From contig NZ_JAPEMI010000001.1 in NCBI RefSeq assembly GCF_026342835.1, forward strand, positions 2,052,501 to 2,116,500: a stretch of DNA of 64,000 nt, read 5' to 3'. A program made the position numbers and the translations under genes. Position 1 is the stretch's first letter. The number at the start of each line of letters is the position of its first letter. The notes under the pieces are model-generated. The model was not told the origin of the DNA and did no database searches. It worked only from the letters and a program-made list of their open reading frames with translations. Source of the DNA: Streptomyces sp. NBC_00154 (lineage in GTDB: Bacteria > Actinomycetota > Actinomycetes > Streptomycetales > Streptomycetaceae). Below, one piece after another: positions 34,406-44,130 of the stretch.

Positions 34406-35239
34406 ATGACGACCGACCATGAGTCCGGGCTCGACCTCGACGCGTACCTCGCCCGTATCGGCTGGACCGGCGAGCGGCTCCCCACCGTGGAGGTGCTGCG
34501 CTCCGTGCACCGCGCCCACGCACTGGGCATCCCGTTCGAGAACCTGGATCCCGTGCTCGGCAGCGCGCCCTCGCTCGCGCTCGCGGATCTGCAGGCGAAG
34601 CTCGTACGCAGCAAGCGCGGCGGTTACTGCTACGAGCAGAACACCCTGCTCGCCGCCGCACTGACCGCACTGGGCTTCAAGATCACACTGCTCTGCGCCC
34701 GCGTACTGATGGGTGCCGCGCCCGGGGACGTAAGGCCCCGCACCCACATGCTCATGCGGGTCGAGGTAACGGGTGAGCCGACCCCGTATCTCGCGGACGT
34801 CGGCTTCGGTGCGAACAGTTCGCTACTGGAGCCGATCCCGCTGGTGGCGGACGCGGAGCTCCACGACGCCCCGCGTCGTCACCGGCTCGTCCACGCACCG
34901 CACGACGGCCCACTGGAGCTGTGGAAACTGCAGACGCACGCCCCGGGCGGGGAGTGGGAGGACCAGTACGCGTTCACGCTGGAGCCGTTCGAGGCACCGG
35001 ACTACGAGGTCATCAACTGGCACATCGCGACCAACCCGCGCTCCCCGTTCCAGCACGTGCTGTACGTCCAGCGCACCACCCCGGAAGCCCATCTCGCACT
35101 GATGGGCCGCAGGCTCGTGGAGACCGCTCCGGACGGCACGCGCAAGGAGCGGGAACTGGCGGGCGGCGACGAGGTGCTGCGGGTCCTCTCGGCCGACTTC
35201 GGCATCCGTCTCCCGGAGGGCACCCGTCTGCCGGAGTGA
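34406..35239 (+). CDS. nat: Arylamine N-acetyltransferase
   Basis: 277 residues, normal length for bacterial NAT. Catalytic Cys75 in KRGGYCYEQN, His114 in RPRTHMLM and Asp131 in YLADVGFG form the Cys-His-Asp triad. N-terminal helical part LDLDAYLARIGWTG and IPFENLDPVLG are also typical. Moves acetyl from acetyl-CoA to arylamines or hydrazines; in actinomycetes it detoxifies or takes part in secondary and lipid metabolism. A longer upstream frame is spurious. Confidence 0.92.
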   Translation: MTTDHESGLDLDAYLARIGWTGERLPTVEVLRSVHRAHALGIPFENLDPVLGSAPSLALADLQAKLVRSKRGGYCYEQNTLLAAALTALGFKITLLCARVLMGAAPGDVRPRTHMLMRVEVTGEPTPYLADVGFGANSSLLEPIPLVADAELHDAPRRHRLVHAPHDGPLELWKLQTHAPGGEWEDQYAFTLEPFEAPDYEVINWHIATNPRSPFQHVLYVQRTTPEAHLALMGRRLVETAPDGTRKERELAGGDEVLRVLSADFGIRLPEGTRLPE

Positions 35240-35602
35240 ACGCACCGGGCGGCGGGCCGAGGGCGCGGCCCATCCGGCCCCCCGCCCGCCTTCCCGGCGG
35301 GCCGTACCGACCGCTTCGAGGCGAGGCCCTCCGCGCCGCGCATCCCTCTTTCATACGGTGGTCCACCCGCCGCCGGGGGCCTCGGTCACGGCCCCCGCCT
35401 CCCTCACGTGGCGCATCTCACCGGTCCGGCCCGTCACACCCCTATTCCAAGCTCCGCCCCCGCCCGCGCCCGGGGATCCCACTGTCCGGGGCGGGGCGCA
35501 CATGGCGATGGAAGACGCGGCGGGCGGGCGGCGCTACCCGGGTGGGTCAACCTGCGGGGAATCCCCGCGCAGCCGGTGAAACACGGCCGTAAGCTCGCTG
35601 AC
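35240..35602. other. Intergenic region with small hairpin and a palindrome
   Basis: 363 bases. Near the left end, GCCCGCC-ttccc-GGCGGGC (35284-35302) may terminate the nat transcript. At 35554-35568 the near-perfect palindrome GCGGGGA-a-TCCCCGC lies 35 bases before the aminotransferase start and could be an operator. The rest is GC-rich with no gene I can support. Confidence 0.45.
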
Positions 35603-36814
35603 ATGCAGGTCATCCAGTCCACAAAGCTCGCCAATGTCTGTTACGAAATCCGGGGCCCCGTGCTCGAGGAGGCCATGCGGCTGGAAACGGCCGGTCACCG
35701 CATCCTCAAGCTGAACACCGGCAACCCTGCCGCGTTCGGGTTCGAGTGCCCGCCCGAGATTCTCGAAGACATCCTGCGCAACCTCGCCGCGGCGCACGGC
35801 TACGGCGACGCGAAGGGCCTGCTGTCGGCGCGCCGGGCGGTGATGCAGCACTACCAGACCAAGGGGATCGACCTCGGCGTCGAGGACATCTACCTGGGCA
35901 ACGGCGTCTCCGAGCTGATCCAGATGTCGATGCAGGCGCTGCTCGACGACGGCGACGAGGTGCTCGTACCCGCTCCGGACTATCCGCTGTGGACCGCCTC
36001 GGTGTCGCTGGCCGGCGGCACTGCGGTGCACTACCGGTGCGACGAGCAGGCCGACTGGATGCCGGACCTCGCCGACATCGAGCGGAAGATCACCGACCGC
36101 ACCAAGGCGATCGTGATCATCAACCCGAACAACCCGACGGGCGCGGTCTACGACGACGAGATGCTGCGCGGGCTGACGGAGATCGCCCGGCGCCACAACC
36201 TGGTCGTCTGCTCCGACGAGATCTACGACCGGATCCTGTACGACGGAGCGACCCACACCCCGACCGCAGCCATCGCGCCCGATCTGATGGTGCTGACCTT
36301 CAACGGTCTCTCCAAGAACTACCGGGTCGCCGGATATCGGTCGGGGTGGCTGGCGGTCTGCGGCCCGAAGGCGCACGCCTCCTCGTACATCGAGGGGCTG
36401 ACCATCCTCGCCAATATGCGGCTCTGCGCCAATATGCCGTCACAGCACGCGGTGGCCACAGCGCTCGGCGGGCGGCAGTCGATCAACGACCTGGTGCTGC
36501 CGGGCGGCCGGATCCTGGAGCAGCGGGACGTCGCGTACGACCTGCTGACGCAGATCCCCGGGGTCACCTGCGTGAAGCCGAAGGGTGCGCTGTACCTCTT
36601 CCCGCGGCTCGACCCCAAGGTCCACAAGATCAAGGACGACCGGCAGATGGTCCTCGACCTGCTGCGGGCCGAGAAGATCATGGTCGTGCAGGGTACGGGA
36701 TTCAACTGGCCGGAGCCCGATCACTTCCGCATCGTGACGCTGCCCTCGACCGAGGATCTGACGGATGCCGTCCAGCGGATCGGCAACTTCCTGGACGGAT
36801 ACAGCCAGCCCTGA
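35603..36814 (+). CDS. AlaT-type class I aminotransferase
   Basis: 403 residues. Fold-I aminotransferase with LNTGNPAAFGFECP, the cofactor region INPNNPTGAVY, SDEIYDRILYD and PLP Lys238 in NGLSKNYRVAGYRSGW. The opening QVIQSTKLANVCYEIRGPV is characteristic of the AlaT group, which converts pyruvate and glutamate to alanine and 2-oxoglutarate. The ATG at 35603 is chosen as it matches this group; the open frame to 35408 is GC-driven. Confidence 0.9.
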   Translation: MQVIQSTKLANVCYEIRGPVLEEAMRLETAGHRILKLNTGNPAAFGFECPPEILEDILRNLAAAHGYGDAKGLLSARRAVMQHYQTKGIDLGVEDIYLGNGVSELIQMSMQALLDDGDEVLVPAPDYPLWTASVSLAGGTAVHYRCDEQADWMPDLADIERKITDRTKAIVIINPNNPTGAVYDDEMLRGLTEIARRHNLVVCSDEIYDRILYDGATHTPTAAIAPDLMVLTFNGLSKNYRVAGYRSGWLAVCGPKAHASSYIEGLTILANMRLCANMPSQHAVATALGGRQSINDLVLPGGRILEQRDVAYDLLTQIPGVTCVKPKGALYLFPRLDPKVHKIKDDRQMVLDLLRAEKIMVVQGTGFNWPEPDHFRIVTLPSTEDLTDAVQRIGNFLDGYSQP

Positions 36815-36861
36815 CCAGGGCGGCGGCCCACAGTATCGGATCGCGGACAACTTTAGACTGA

Positions 36862-36885
36862 TTCCAAGCTAGGATGGTTCCAAGC
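36862..36885 (+). promoter_or_regulatory. Promoter -10 flanked by direct repeats
   Basis: TTCCAAGC occurs at 36862-36869 and again at 36878-36885. Between them TAGGAT (36870-36875) looks like a -10 element. The 16-base spacing fits a protein that binds two half sites on one DNA face and blocks the promoter of the next gene. Confidence 0.5.
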
Positions 36886-36903
36886 AATACCAGGAGGCCA
36901 TCC

Positions 36904-37350
36904 ATGTACGAACCGATCCGCACCAAATCGGTCCACACACCGGCCGACCACGCCGACGACTTCCCGCACCGCTCCCGCGAGGAGGAGCTGGACATCCAGC
37001 TGGCCGGGCACCTGGCCGCGCTCCTCGCGGTCACCGACGAGCTCGGCCTCGGCGAGGCGGGCGACCGCATCGCCGAGCAGGTCGCGCGGCTGCGCGGCGC
37101 ACCGCCCGCCCGGCACGCCGGCCTGACCGACGCCGCACCGCACACGCTCCACCGCCGCGCGCACGCCCTCGCGGGCCGCGCGCTGGTGGTGGCCGCATCC
37201 CGCGCCGACACCGCGGCCGCGATCCTCGCGGCCGAGCGGATGGACGCGCACACGGCGGCGATGGCCGCCGTGACCACCCCGCCGCCCGCCGCCGCGACCG
37301 GCACCACCGCGCCCGCCCCCGCCCCCGTACGGCTGGTCGGCGCCCTCTGA
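36904..37350 (+). CDS. Small hypothetical actinobacterial protein
   Basis: 148 residues, start set by AGGAGG six bases upstream. Residues 20-120 are helical and Ala-rich (HLAALLAVTDELGLGEAGDRIAEQVARL); the end is Pro/Ala low complexity. No transmembrane segment and no family recognised. It has its own promoter with direct repeats and a hairpin after the stop, so it is a real monocistronic gene. Confidence 0.6.
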   Translation: MYEPIRTKSVHTPADHADDFPHRSREEELDIQLAGHLAALLAVTDELGLGEAGDRIAEQVARLRGAPPARHAGLTDAAPHTLHRRAHALAGRALVVAASRADTAAAILAAERMDAHTAAMAAVTTPPPAAATGTTAPAPAPVRLVGAL

Positions 37351-37354
37351 CGGC

Positions 37355-37389
37355 CCCGGTCCACGGGCCGCGGAGGCGCGTGGACCGGG
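37355..37389 (+). terminator. Hairpin after the small hypothetical gene
   Basis: Perfect 11-bp arms (CCCGGTCCACG and complement) with a 13-base loop, four bases past the stop. Confidence 0.75.
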
Positions 37390-37471
37390 TGCCACACATC
37401 TGACATCGGCCGCTCCCGTTGCGTACTGGGATGCGCACTTCACCTTCCGTCCACCCAACTCCGTCCGGAAT

Positions 37472-37570
37472 ATGGCAACGAAGACCGTGCGTGGAGTGAT
37501 CGGGTCGGAGAAGGCGGAGTTCTTCGCCGATCCCGATGTGGTGAAGGCCCTCGCTGCCAAGGGGTTGTGA
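37472..37570 (+). pseudogene. Fragment of an extracellular solute-binding protein gene
   Basis: 32 codons beginning MATKTVRGVIGSEKAEF and ending in ...VVKALAAKGL-stop. The motif T-V-R-G-V-I-G-S-E-K-x-x-F-F-A-D-P is one I associate with the start of the mature part of a Streptomyces solute-binding protein encoded beside telA genes. The signal peptide and nearly all of the rest are missing. The break at about 37565 coincides with the left edge of the transposon-like element. Confidence 0.5.
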
Positions 37571-39370
37571 GCTGCTGTTGGTTTGCTGAGCTGAAGTGAG
37601 TTGCGGTGAGCGAGAGTGAGTCCTGTCGGTGGGTTCGCAGGGGTGGGAACGGGGGTTCTGGGGTCGAATGGGTGACCTTGGCGGCTGTTGCTCGTTGGGC
37701 TGGGTGGCAGGTGTCTGGCCTGGGTGGGGGTGATGTGGTGGGTGGCTTACGGAAGCTGACGGATTCCTTCGTGGTACCCGGGCCGCGCGGGGTGGCGATC
37801 CGGGACCGTCTCAAGCACCTCACGTCCCAGGACGAGATGGTGCTGCGTGCGGTCGGTGCGCATCAGGGTGCGCTGGCTTCCGGTGATCTCAAGGCCCGTT
37901 GTGCGGAGGGTCTGGAGCACAATGCGGACACCTGGGCAGCGCGTAAGCGGGACCTGACCGCACTGTCGTCGTCGCGGATCGCCGGGGCCATCACCAAGGC
38001 CACCCACGATCAGTGGGCGCTCGCACGCCGCTGCCAGGCGGCGTATATCCAGAACCTGGCAGCCGGGATCAAGACGCTGCGGCACCGCCTGTCCCTCCCG
38101 ATCGGGGAGAAGGGCACCAAGCGCGCGGCGGGTGGCTACCGGTCGAAGAACGAGTGGTTCCGCAAGTCCCGCCGTCTTTCGATGCTGGAAGACCGGCACA
38201 CCGCTGCTGTTGCCGACTGGCAGGCCGGACGGGTGCGGGTGGCACGCGGCGGCAAGCGTCTCCTGAACACCCGCCACCACCTCACCCAGGCCCGTCTCAC
38301 CGAAGACGAGTGGCGGGAACGATGGGAGGCGGAACGCTGGTTCCTTGCTGCCGATGGCGAGTCGGGGAAGCGGTTCGGGAACTAGACGATCCGCGTCACC
38401 CCGGACGGCGAAGTGTCCGTCAAGCTACCCGTTCCGCTCGCGCACCTGGCCAACACCCGGCACGGCCGGTACACCCTCACCTCCCGTATCGCGTTCGCGC
38501 ACCGGGGCGCGGAGTGGGCCGACCGCATCACCGCGAACCGGTCCGTGGCCTACCGCATCCACCTCGACGTGGACCGCGGACGCTGGTACCTCACCGCATC
38601 CTGGCAACGCCCCATCGTCCAGACCATGTCGCTGGCCGCCGCCCGCGCCCGGGACATGATCGGCGTCGACACCAACGCCGACCACTTCGCCGCCTACCAC
38701 CTCGACCGGCACGGCAACCCCATCGGCGGGCCGCACCGCTTCCCCTACGACCTGTTCGGGACCATCACGCACCGCGACGCACAGATCCGCCACGCCCTGA
38801 CCCGGTTGATCAACTGGGCGGTGCGTGTCGGTGTCGCCGCGATCGGTATCGAAGGCCTCGACTTCACCGCCGAGAAGACCCGGGAGAAGCACGGCCGCCG
38901 CAAGCGATTCAGGCAGCTCATCTCCGGCATGCCCACCGGGAAACTCAAGGCCCGGCTGGTGTCCATGGCCGCCGAACACAGCCTGAGCATTGTTGCGGTC
39001 GACCCCGCCTACACCAGCATGTGGGGTGCCCAGCACTGGCAGAAACCGCTGTCCACTCCACACCGCATCATGTCCCGTCACGATGCCGCGGGCATCACGA
39101 TCGGACGACGCGCCCTCGGACACCCGATCCGGCGTCGGGCGGCACCGCCCCCACACGACCAGAGCGATCGTGCGGGGCATCGGACCGTCCAGGCCGGACC
39201 AGGCGCCCGGGGGCGTGACGGAACCCGCCCACCCACCACGGACCACGCCCCTGGAGGCGTGCCGCCGAGCGGGAAGCGAAAGCGGGAACCCAGTGCATCC
39301 AAAACCGTTCGGGATGCGCCCAGTACGCAGCAGTGGGTCCAAGACTCACTCACGCACTGGCTAGGAACGG
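37571..39370 (+). mobile_element. IS605/IS1341-type tnpB element, no tnpA
   Basis: About 1.8 kb between a solute-binding protein fragment and a telA fragment, holding only a tnpB-type gene. Left edge is estimated at 37565-37571, where the first fragment loses sense; right edge at about 39370, where telA begins in mid-gene. No terminal inverted repeats, as expected for this family. With no TnpA it would need a transposase elsewhere. Confidence 0.7.
37606..39370 (+). pseudogene. TnpB-like RuvC nuclease gene split by one in-frame amber codon
   Basis: Codons 1-259 run from the GTG at 37606 to TAG at 38383-38385. The same frame then continues as TIRVTPDGEVSVKLP without any shift, so a single GAG-to-TAG change is the simplest cause. 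The second part has the RuvC residues: Asp in GVDTNADHF, Glu in IGIEGLDF and Asp in VDPAYTSMWG. The zinc finger (two CxxC) normally near the last Asp is absent, which marks a divergent Streptomyces subgroup. The true C-terminus is unclear; the frame stays open into telA to 39510. Two proteins could still be made if the second part initiates near 38413. Confidence 0.75.
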
Positions 39371-39811
39371 TATCTGGCGATGGACGTCGTACGCCGCAAC
39401 AACGAGGAGCTGATCAGGGGCGTCGACCGGGCCGCGACCACGACGGTCTCCGCGCTGCGGATCGCCGTGATGCTGGCATCGGCGCTGGAGAGCCAGCGCA
39501 AGGTGAGTGAACAGGTCCAGGTGCTGCGCTCCACGACGGAGGATCTGATCCGCGGCAACGCGGAGATGCTCGCCACGCAGAGCGGGGAGATCCAGCGGAT
39601 CGCCGCCGACCCTGCGGTGGGAGCGGAGACGCTGCGGACGGCGTTCCAGCAGATCTACCGGACGCTGGACGCGATCGACACGTACAAGGTGCAGGCGACC
39701 GAGTCCATGGCGGCGACCGTCGAGTCGCTGACAGCCGAACTCCAGCAGGCGAGAACACACTTGGAGCGCAGCCGGTCCGCGGGCGTCCTCGATGGCGGTG
39801 GTCTCGGATGA
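39371..39811 (+). pseudogene. 3' fragment of a TelA-family (toxic anion resistance) gene
   Basis: 146 codons that start in mid-domain with YLAMDVVRRNNEELIRGVDRA and continue through the conserved helices TTTVSALRIAVMLASALESQ and TAFQQIYRTLDAIDTYKVQA of TelA/KlaA proteins, ending at 39811. Full-length family members have about 330-400 residues, so more than half is gone. An internal ATG at 39380 could allow a short product. The stop overlaps the next start (ATGA), so the remnant shares a message with the VWA gene. Confidence 0.75.
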
Positions 39812-41424
39812 CGGGCCGGCTGAGAAGGCTGCGGCGCCGGGTGTCGCGCACACTCGTGTCGCTGCTGGCCGCCGCGGTGCTCGTACCGCTGGCGGCGTGT
39901 TCGGCGACGGACGGTCCCGCGCCGCCCGGGAAGAAGGACGACGGTGCCCCTCGCGCCGGGACGCTGCGGGTGCTCGCATCCAGTGAACTCGCCGATATGA
40001 AACCCCTGTTGGAGCAGGCGCGGAAGGCGACCGGGATCACCGTGCGGCCCACCTGGACCGGGACGCTCGACGCCGTCGAACAGCTCGGGTCCGGGAAGGC
40101 GGACGGGGCGTACGACGCGGTGTGGCTGTCGTCCGACGACTATCTGCGGCTCCGTCCGGACGCGGCGAAGCGGATCACTTCCGAGACCCCGCTGATGACC
40201 TCGCCGGTCGCCCTCGGCGTCAAGCCGTCGGTGGTGAAACGCCTCGGCTGGGACCCGTCGGACGTCACCTGGACGCAGGTGCACCAGGCGGTCGCCGACG
40301 GGCGGCTGACGTACGGCATGACTGACCCGGCTCGTTCCAACTCCGGCTTCTCCGCACTGGTTTCGGTCGCCTCAGCGCTGTCCGGCGCCCAGTCCGCACT
40401 GACCGACGCCGATGTCCGCAAGGCGAGCGGGAAGCTGAAGGAGTTCTTCGGCGGGCAGCGGCTGACCTCGGGGTCATCCGGCTGGCTGGCCACCGCGTAC
40501 GCCCGGCGCGGCACGGTCGACGCGCTGATCAACTACGAGTCCGTGCTGCTCTCCCTCAACCGGGACAGTCACACCGGGCTCACCGTGATCCGCCCGCGCG
40601 ACGGTGTGGTGACGGCCGACTACCCGCTGAGCCTGCTCTCCGCCGCCTCGCCCGACGCCAAGGACGCGGTCCGCGCCCTGACCTCGTACCTCCGCTCCCC
40701 CGCCGTGCAGCGGCAGCTGACCCGGGAGACGTTCCGCCGACCGGTCGTCACCTCCGTACGGCCGGCGGCGCCGCTGGCCGCCGAGGCCCGCCGGGAACTT
40801 CCGTTCCCCGGCTCGCGATCCGTCGCGGACGGACTGCTCGACAGTTACGAGAACAAGCTCCGGCGGCCGTCACGCACCGTGTACGTGCTGGACACGTCCG
40901 GGTCCATGGAGGGCGAGCGGCTGCGGAAGCTGAAGGCGGCGCTGACCGGGCTGACCGGGGACTTCCGGGAACGGGAGGAGGTCACACTGCTGCCGTTCGG
41001 CTCGTCGGTGAAGCGGGCACGCACGCATACGGTCGATCCCGCCGACCCGCGGGCCGGGCTCGCGGCGATCAAGGCGGACACCACCGCCCTGACCGCGAGC
41101 GGCGAAACCGCGATCTTTTCGAGTCTGGAGTCGGCCTACGACCGGCTGGGCCCGGACACCGAGTCCGCGTTCACCTCGATCGTCCTGATGACGGACGGCG
41201 AGAACACGACGGGCGACTCGGCCGACGACTTCGCCGCCTTCTACCGCTCGCTCCCGGCGGCCCGCCGCGTCACCCCCGTCTTCCCGGTCGTCTTCGGCGA
41301 CTCGGACCGTGCGGAACTGGACGCGATCGCCACCCTGACCGGCGGCCGGCTCTTCGACGCGACGAAGGACCAGGGGCCGGGCTCCCTGGACGGGGCATTT
41401 GAGGAGATCCGTGGCTACCAGTAG
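39808..41424 (+). CDS. Lipoprotein with solute-binding and von Willebrand A domains
   Basis: 538 residues. Lipoprotein signal (RTLVSLLAAAVLVPLAAC, lipobox LAAC, Cys near 31). Residues 50-330 are a periplasmic-binding-protein type II fold (LRVLASSELADMKPLLEQARKATG, YDAVWLSSDDY). Residues 350-535 are a VWA domain with a full MIDAS: DTSGSM, a Thr in SGETAIFSS and MTDGEN. Such hybrids are linked with TelA/Ter proteins in actinobacteria and probably act at the outer face of the membrane. Translation is coupled to the telA remnant. Confidence 0.85.
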   Translation: MTGRLRRLRRRVSRTLVSLLAAAVLVPLAACSATDGPAPPGKKDDGAPRAGTLRVLASSELADMKPLLEQARKATGITVRPTWTGTLDAVEQLGSGKADGAYDAVWLSSDDYLRLRPDAAKRITSETPLMTSPVALGVKPSVVKRLGWDPSDVTWTQVHQAVADGRLTYGMTDPARSNSGFSALVSVASALSGAQSALTDADVRKASGKLKEFFGGQRLTSGSSGWLATAYARRGTVDALINYESVLLSLNRDSHTGLTVIRPRDGVVTADYPLSLLSAASPDAKDAVRALTSYLRSPAVQRQLTRETFRRPVVTSVRPAAPLAAEARRELPFPGSRSVADGLLDSYENKLRRPSRTVYVLDTSGSMEGERLRKLKAALTGLTGDFREREEVTLLPFGSSVKRARTHTVDPADPRAGLAAIKADTTALTASGETAIFSSLESAYDRLGPDTESAFTSIVLMTDGENTTGDSADDFAAFYRSLPAARRVTPVFPVVFGDSDRAELDAIATLTGGRLFDATKDQGPGSLDGAFEEIRGYQ

Positions 41425-42031
41425 AGCATCGGGCCGGGTCATGGCGTACGTCGAGTCCCGCAAGAACCTCACCGGGAGTGCGTGCGGGATCGCCGGGCTC
41501 GCCCTCACCTTCACCGGACTCGCCGGTGCGTACTGGCCGGCGGTGATCGTCGGGCTGTACGGCGCGGGCGCACTGATCGCCCCGCCCGAGCGGCCGCCCA
41601 CCCCGGACTTCCCCGATCCGTCGTCGCAGCTGGAGACGGTGCGGGCCGACTTCGCGACCCTGCGGGAGTATCTGACCGAAGTGGAGCTGCCGCCCGCCGC
41701 CTCCGGGCGGCTCGCCGAGCTGACCGGGCTGCTGGAGGGGCTGCTCGCACCCGGCTGGGTCTCCGAGGCCCTCGCCGCCGACCCGGAAGCCATCCACGCC
41801 CTGTCCCGCGCCGTGCACCAGGACATCCCTGAATCCGTCGACACGTATCTGCGGACCCGCTGGTGGACGCGGCTGACGCCGGGCACCGAGCCGCCCGAGC
41901 GCCCGCTCGAACAGCAGCTGTCACTGCTGCACCGGGAGGCGGAGTCGCTGGCCGCGAGGCTGCGGGAGGCCGAGGCGCGCCGGCAGCAGACGCATACGCG
42001 GTACCTGGAGGACCGGGGCCGGGCGAACTGA
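41411..42031 (+). CDS. Small membrane protein of the TelA/VWA operon
   Basis: 206 residues from the GTG at 41411, which overlaps the upstream gene by 14 bases and has GAGGAG just before it; the ATG at 41441 is an alternative. Two closely spaced helices (CGIAGLALTFTGLAGAYW and PAVIVGLYGAGALIA) are followed by a charged helical domain that ends as a likely coiled coil (LLHREAESLAARLREAEARRQQ). No known family function. Sits in the same operon as the VWA lipoprotein. Confidence 0.7.
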   Translation: MATSRASGRVMAYVESRKNLTGSACGIAGLALTFTGLAGAYWPAVIVGLYGAGALIAPPERPPTPDFPDPSSQLETVRADFATLREYLTEVELPPAASGRLAELTGLLEGLLAPGWVSEALAADPEAIHALSRAVHQDIPESVDTYLRTRWWTRLTPGTEPPERPLEQQLSLLHREAESLAARLREAEARRQQTHTRYLEDRGRAN

Positions 42032-42091
42032 GCCCCGCACATGCCCGGCCGGCCCCCGTGCGCCCCCACCGGAGGCAATGTGAAGAAATAG

Positions 42092-42134
42092 TGCAGCACT
42101 GTGAAGATCTCGTACGCGGACCTGCAGCACTGTG
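42092..42134 (+). repeat. Two 12-base direct repeats
   Basis: TGCAGCACTGTG occurs at 42092-42103 and 42123-42134, 31 bases apart, about three helical turns. The first copy is also part of the palindrome AGTGC-a-GCACT. Followed by a TATAAG -10-like element at 42146-42151 and then a hairpin. Confidence 0.5.
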
Positions 42135-42166
42135 CGGACGTTCTCTATAAGAGGGGCGGGAAAGGG

Positions 42167-42201
42167 CGGCCCCCGGAACCGTGAGGGAGTTCCGGGGGCC
42201 G
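42167..42201 (+). terminator. Hairpin downstream of the TelA/VWA operon
   Basis: Perfect 13-bp arms (CGGCCCCCGGAAC and complement) around a 9-base loop, 135 bases after the operon's last stop. Confidence 0.75.
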
Positions 42202-42270
42202 TACCGCGTCGGGCCGTTGACCCACAGGTCAGGGTGGATGTCGGGAGGCCCGGCCGCGGAGTGTGCATGG

Positions 42271-42295
42271 GGGGCGCACTTCGGGAGTGCGCCCC
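42271..42295 (-). terminator. Hairpin after pckG
   Basis: Perfect 10-bp arms (GGGGCGCACT and complement) with a 5-base loop, nine bases past the pckG stop on the minus strand. Confidence 0.75.
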
Positions 42296-42303
42296 GGCGG
42301 GCG

Positions 42304-44130
42304 TCAGCCCAGACGCTGGACCAGCGCGCGGTACTCGTCCCACAGCTCCTTCGGCGTGTGGTCACCGAAGGTGTTGAGGTGCTCGGGGACCAGCGCCGCC
42401 TCCTCGCGCCAGACCTCCTTGTCGACCGTGAGCAGGAAGTCCAGCTCGGACTCGGAGAGGTCCAGGCCGTTGGTGTCCAGGGAGCCCTTGGCGGGCAGGA
42501 TGCCGATCGGCGTCTCGACGCCCTCGGCCTTGCCCTCCAGCCGCTCGACGATCCACTTGAGGACGCGGCTGTTCTCACCGAAGCCAGGCCACACGAACTT
42601 GCCCGCCTCGTTCTTGCGGAACCAGTTCACGTAGTAGATCTTCGGCAGCTTGGACTGGTCGGGCTTGTCGGCGCCGACCTTGATCCAGTGGTTCATGTAG
42701 TCGCCCATGTTGTAGCCGCAGAACGGCAGCATGGCGAACGGGTCGCGGCGCAGCTCGCCGACCTTGCCCTCGGCGGCGGCGGTCTTCTCGGAGGCCACGT
42801 TGGCACCGAGGAAGACACCGTGCTGCCAGTCGAAGGACTCGGTGACCAGCGGCACGGCCGAGGCGCGGCGGCCACCGAAGAGGATGGCCGAGATCGGCAC
42901 ACCCTTCGGGTCCTCCCACTCCGGCGCGATGATCGGGCACTGCCCGGCCGGCACGGTGAAGCGGGCGTTGGGGTGGGCGGCGGGCGTCTCGGACGCGGGC
43001 GTCCAGTCGTTGCCCTTCCAGTCCGTGAGGTGGGCGGGGGCCGTCTCGGTCATGCCCTCCCACCACACGTCGCCGTCGTCGGTGAGCGCGACGTTCGTGA
43101 AGACGGAGTTGCCCCACATGGTCTTCATGGCGTTGGCGTTGGTGTGCTCGCCGGTGCCGGGCGCGACGCCGAAGAAACCGGCCTCGGGGTTGATCGCGTA
43201 GAGGCGGCCGTCCTCGCCGAACCGCATCCAGGCGATGTCGTCGCCGATGGTCTCGACGGTCCAGCCGGAGATCGTGGGCTCCAGCATGGCGAGGTTGGTC
43301 TTGCCACAGGCGCTCGGGAACGCAGCGGCGACGTACTTCGACTCACCCTGCGGCGGCGTGAGCTTCAGGATCAGCATGTGCTCCGCGAGCCAGCCCTCGT
43401 CGCGGGCCATCACCGACGCGATGCGGAGCGCGTAGCACTTCTTGCCGAGCAGGGCGTTGCCGCCGTAGCCGGAGCCGTACGACCAGATCTCACGGTCCTC
43501 GGGGAAGTGCGAGATGTACTTGGTGGAGTTGCACGGCCACGGAACGTCCTCCTGGCCCTCCTCCAGGGGTGCGCCCAGCGTGTGGACGGCCTTGACGAAG
43601 AAGCCGTCCGTGCCGAGCTCGTCGAGGACGGCCTGGCCCATGCGCGTCATGGTGCGCATCGAGACGGCGACGTACGCGGAGTCGGTGATCTCGACGCCGA
43701 TCGCGGACAGCGGAGAGCCGACGGGGCCCATGCAGAACGGGACGACGTACATCGTGCGACCGCGCATGGACCCGCGGAAGACACCCTGCTCACCGGTGAA
43801 GATCTCCCGCATCTCGGCGGGGGCCTTCCAGTGGTTCGTCGGGCCCGCGTCCTCCTCCTTCTCGGAGCAGATGAAGGTGCGGTCCTCGACACGGGCCACA
43901 TCGCTCGGGTCGGAGGCGGCGTAGTACGAGTTCGGCCGCTTCGTCTCGTCGAGCTTGGTGAACGTGCCGTTGGCCACGAGCTCCCCGCACAGGCGCTCGT
44001 ACTCGGCCTCGGAGCCGTCGCACCAGACCACACGGTCCGGCTGGGTGAGGGCTGCGATCTCGTTCACCCAGGTGACAAGCTCCTGGTGACGGGTGGGAAC
44101 AGTGAGGGGAGCCGCGATGTCGCGCGCCAC
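42304..44130 (-). CDS. pckG: Phosphoenolpyruvate carboxykinase, GTP-dependent
   Basis: 608 residues from the GTG at 44130, backed by GGAG six bases upstream; this matches the usual length of bacterial GTP enzymes. Kinase-1a loop [11 protein letters not shown] with Lys277, kinase-2 region [11 protein letters not shown], the reactive Cys within the loop, and substrate residues in [16 protein letters not shown] and NCNSTKY-like PCNSTKYI. Converts oxaloacetate and GTP to PEP, CO2 and GDP, linking the TCA cycle to gluconeogenesis. Monocistronic with own terminator. Confidence 0.96.
   Translation of the reverse strand: MARDIAAPLTVPTRHQELVTWVNEIAALTQPDRVVWCDGSEAEYERLCGELVANGTFTKLDETKRPNSYYAASDPSDVARVEDRTFICSEKEEDAGPTNHWKAPAEMREIFTGEQGVFRGSMRGRTMYVVPFCMGPVGSPLSAIGVEITDSAYVAVSMRTMTRMGQAVLDELGTDGFFVKAVHTLGAPLEEGQEDVPWPCNSTKYISHFPEDREIWSYGSGYGGNALLGKKCYALRIASVMARDEGWLAEHMLILKLTPPQGESKYVAAAFPSACGKTNLAMLEPTISGWTVETIGDDIAWMRFGEDGRLYAINPEAGFFGVAPGTGEHTNANAMKTMWGNSVFTNVALTDDGDVWWEGMTETAPAHLTDWKGNDWTPASETPAAHPNARFTVPAGQCPIIAPEWEDPKGVPISAILFGGRRASAVPLVTESFDWQHGVFLGANVASEKTAAAEGKVGELRRDPFAMLPFCGYNMGDYMNHWIKVGADKPDQSKLPKIYYVNWFRKNEAGKFVWPGFGENSRVLKWIVERLEGKAEGVETPIGILPAKGSLDTNGLDLSESELDFLLTVDKEVWREEAALVPEHLNTFGDHTPKELWDEYRALVQRLG

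Noticed and set aside
35554..35568. Palindrome GCGGGGA-a-TCCCCGC that resembles the core of type I-E CRISPR repeats of Streptomyces
   Set aside because: Only one copy, no spacers and no cas genes.
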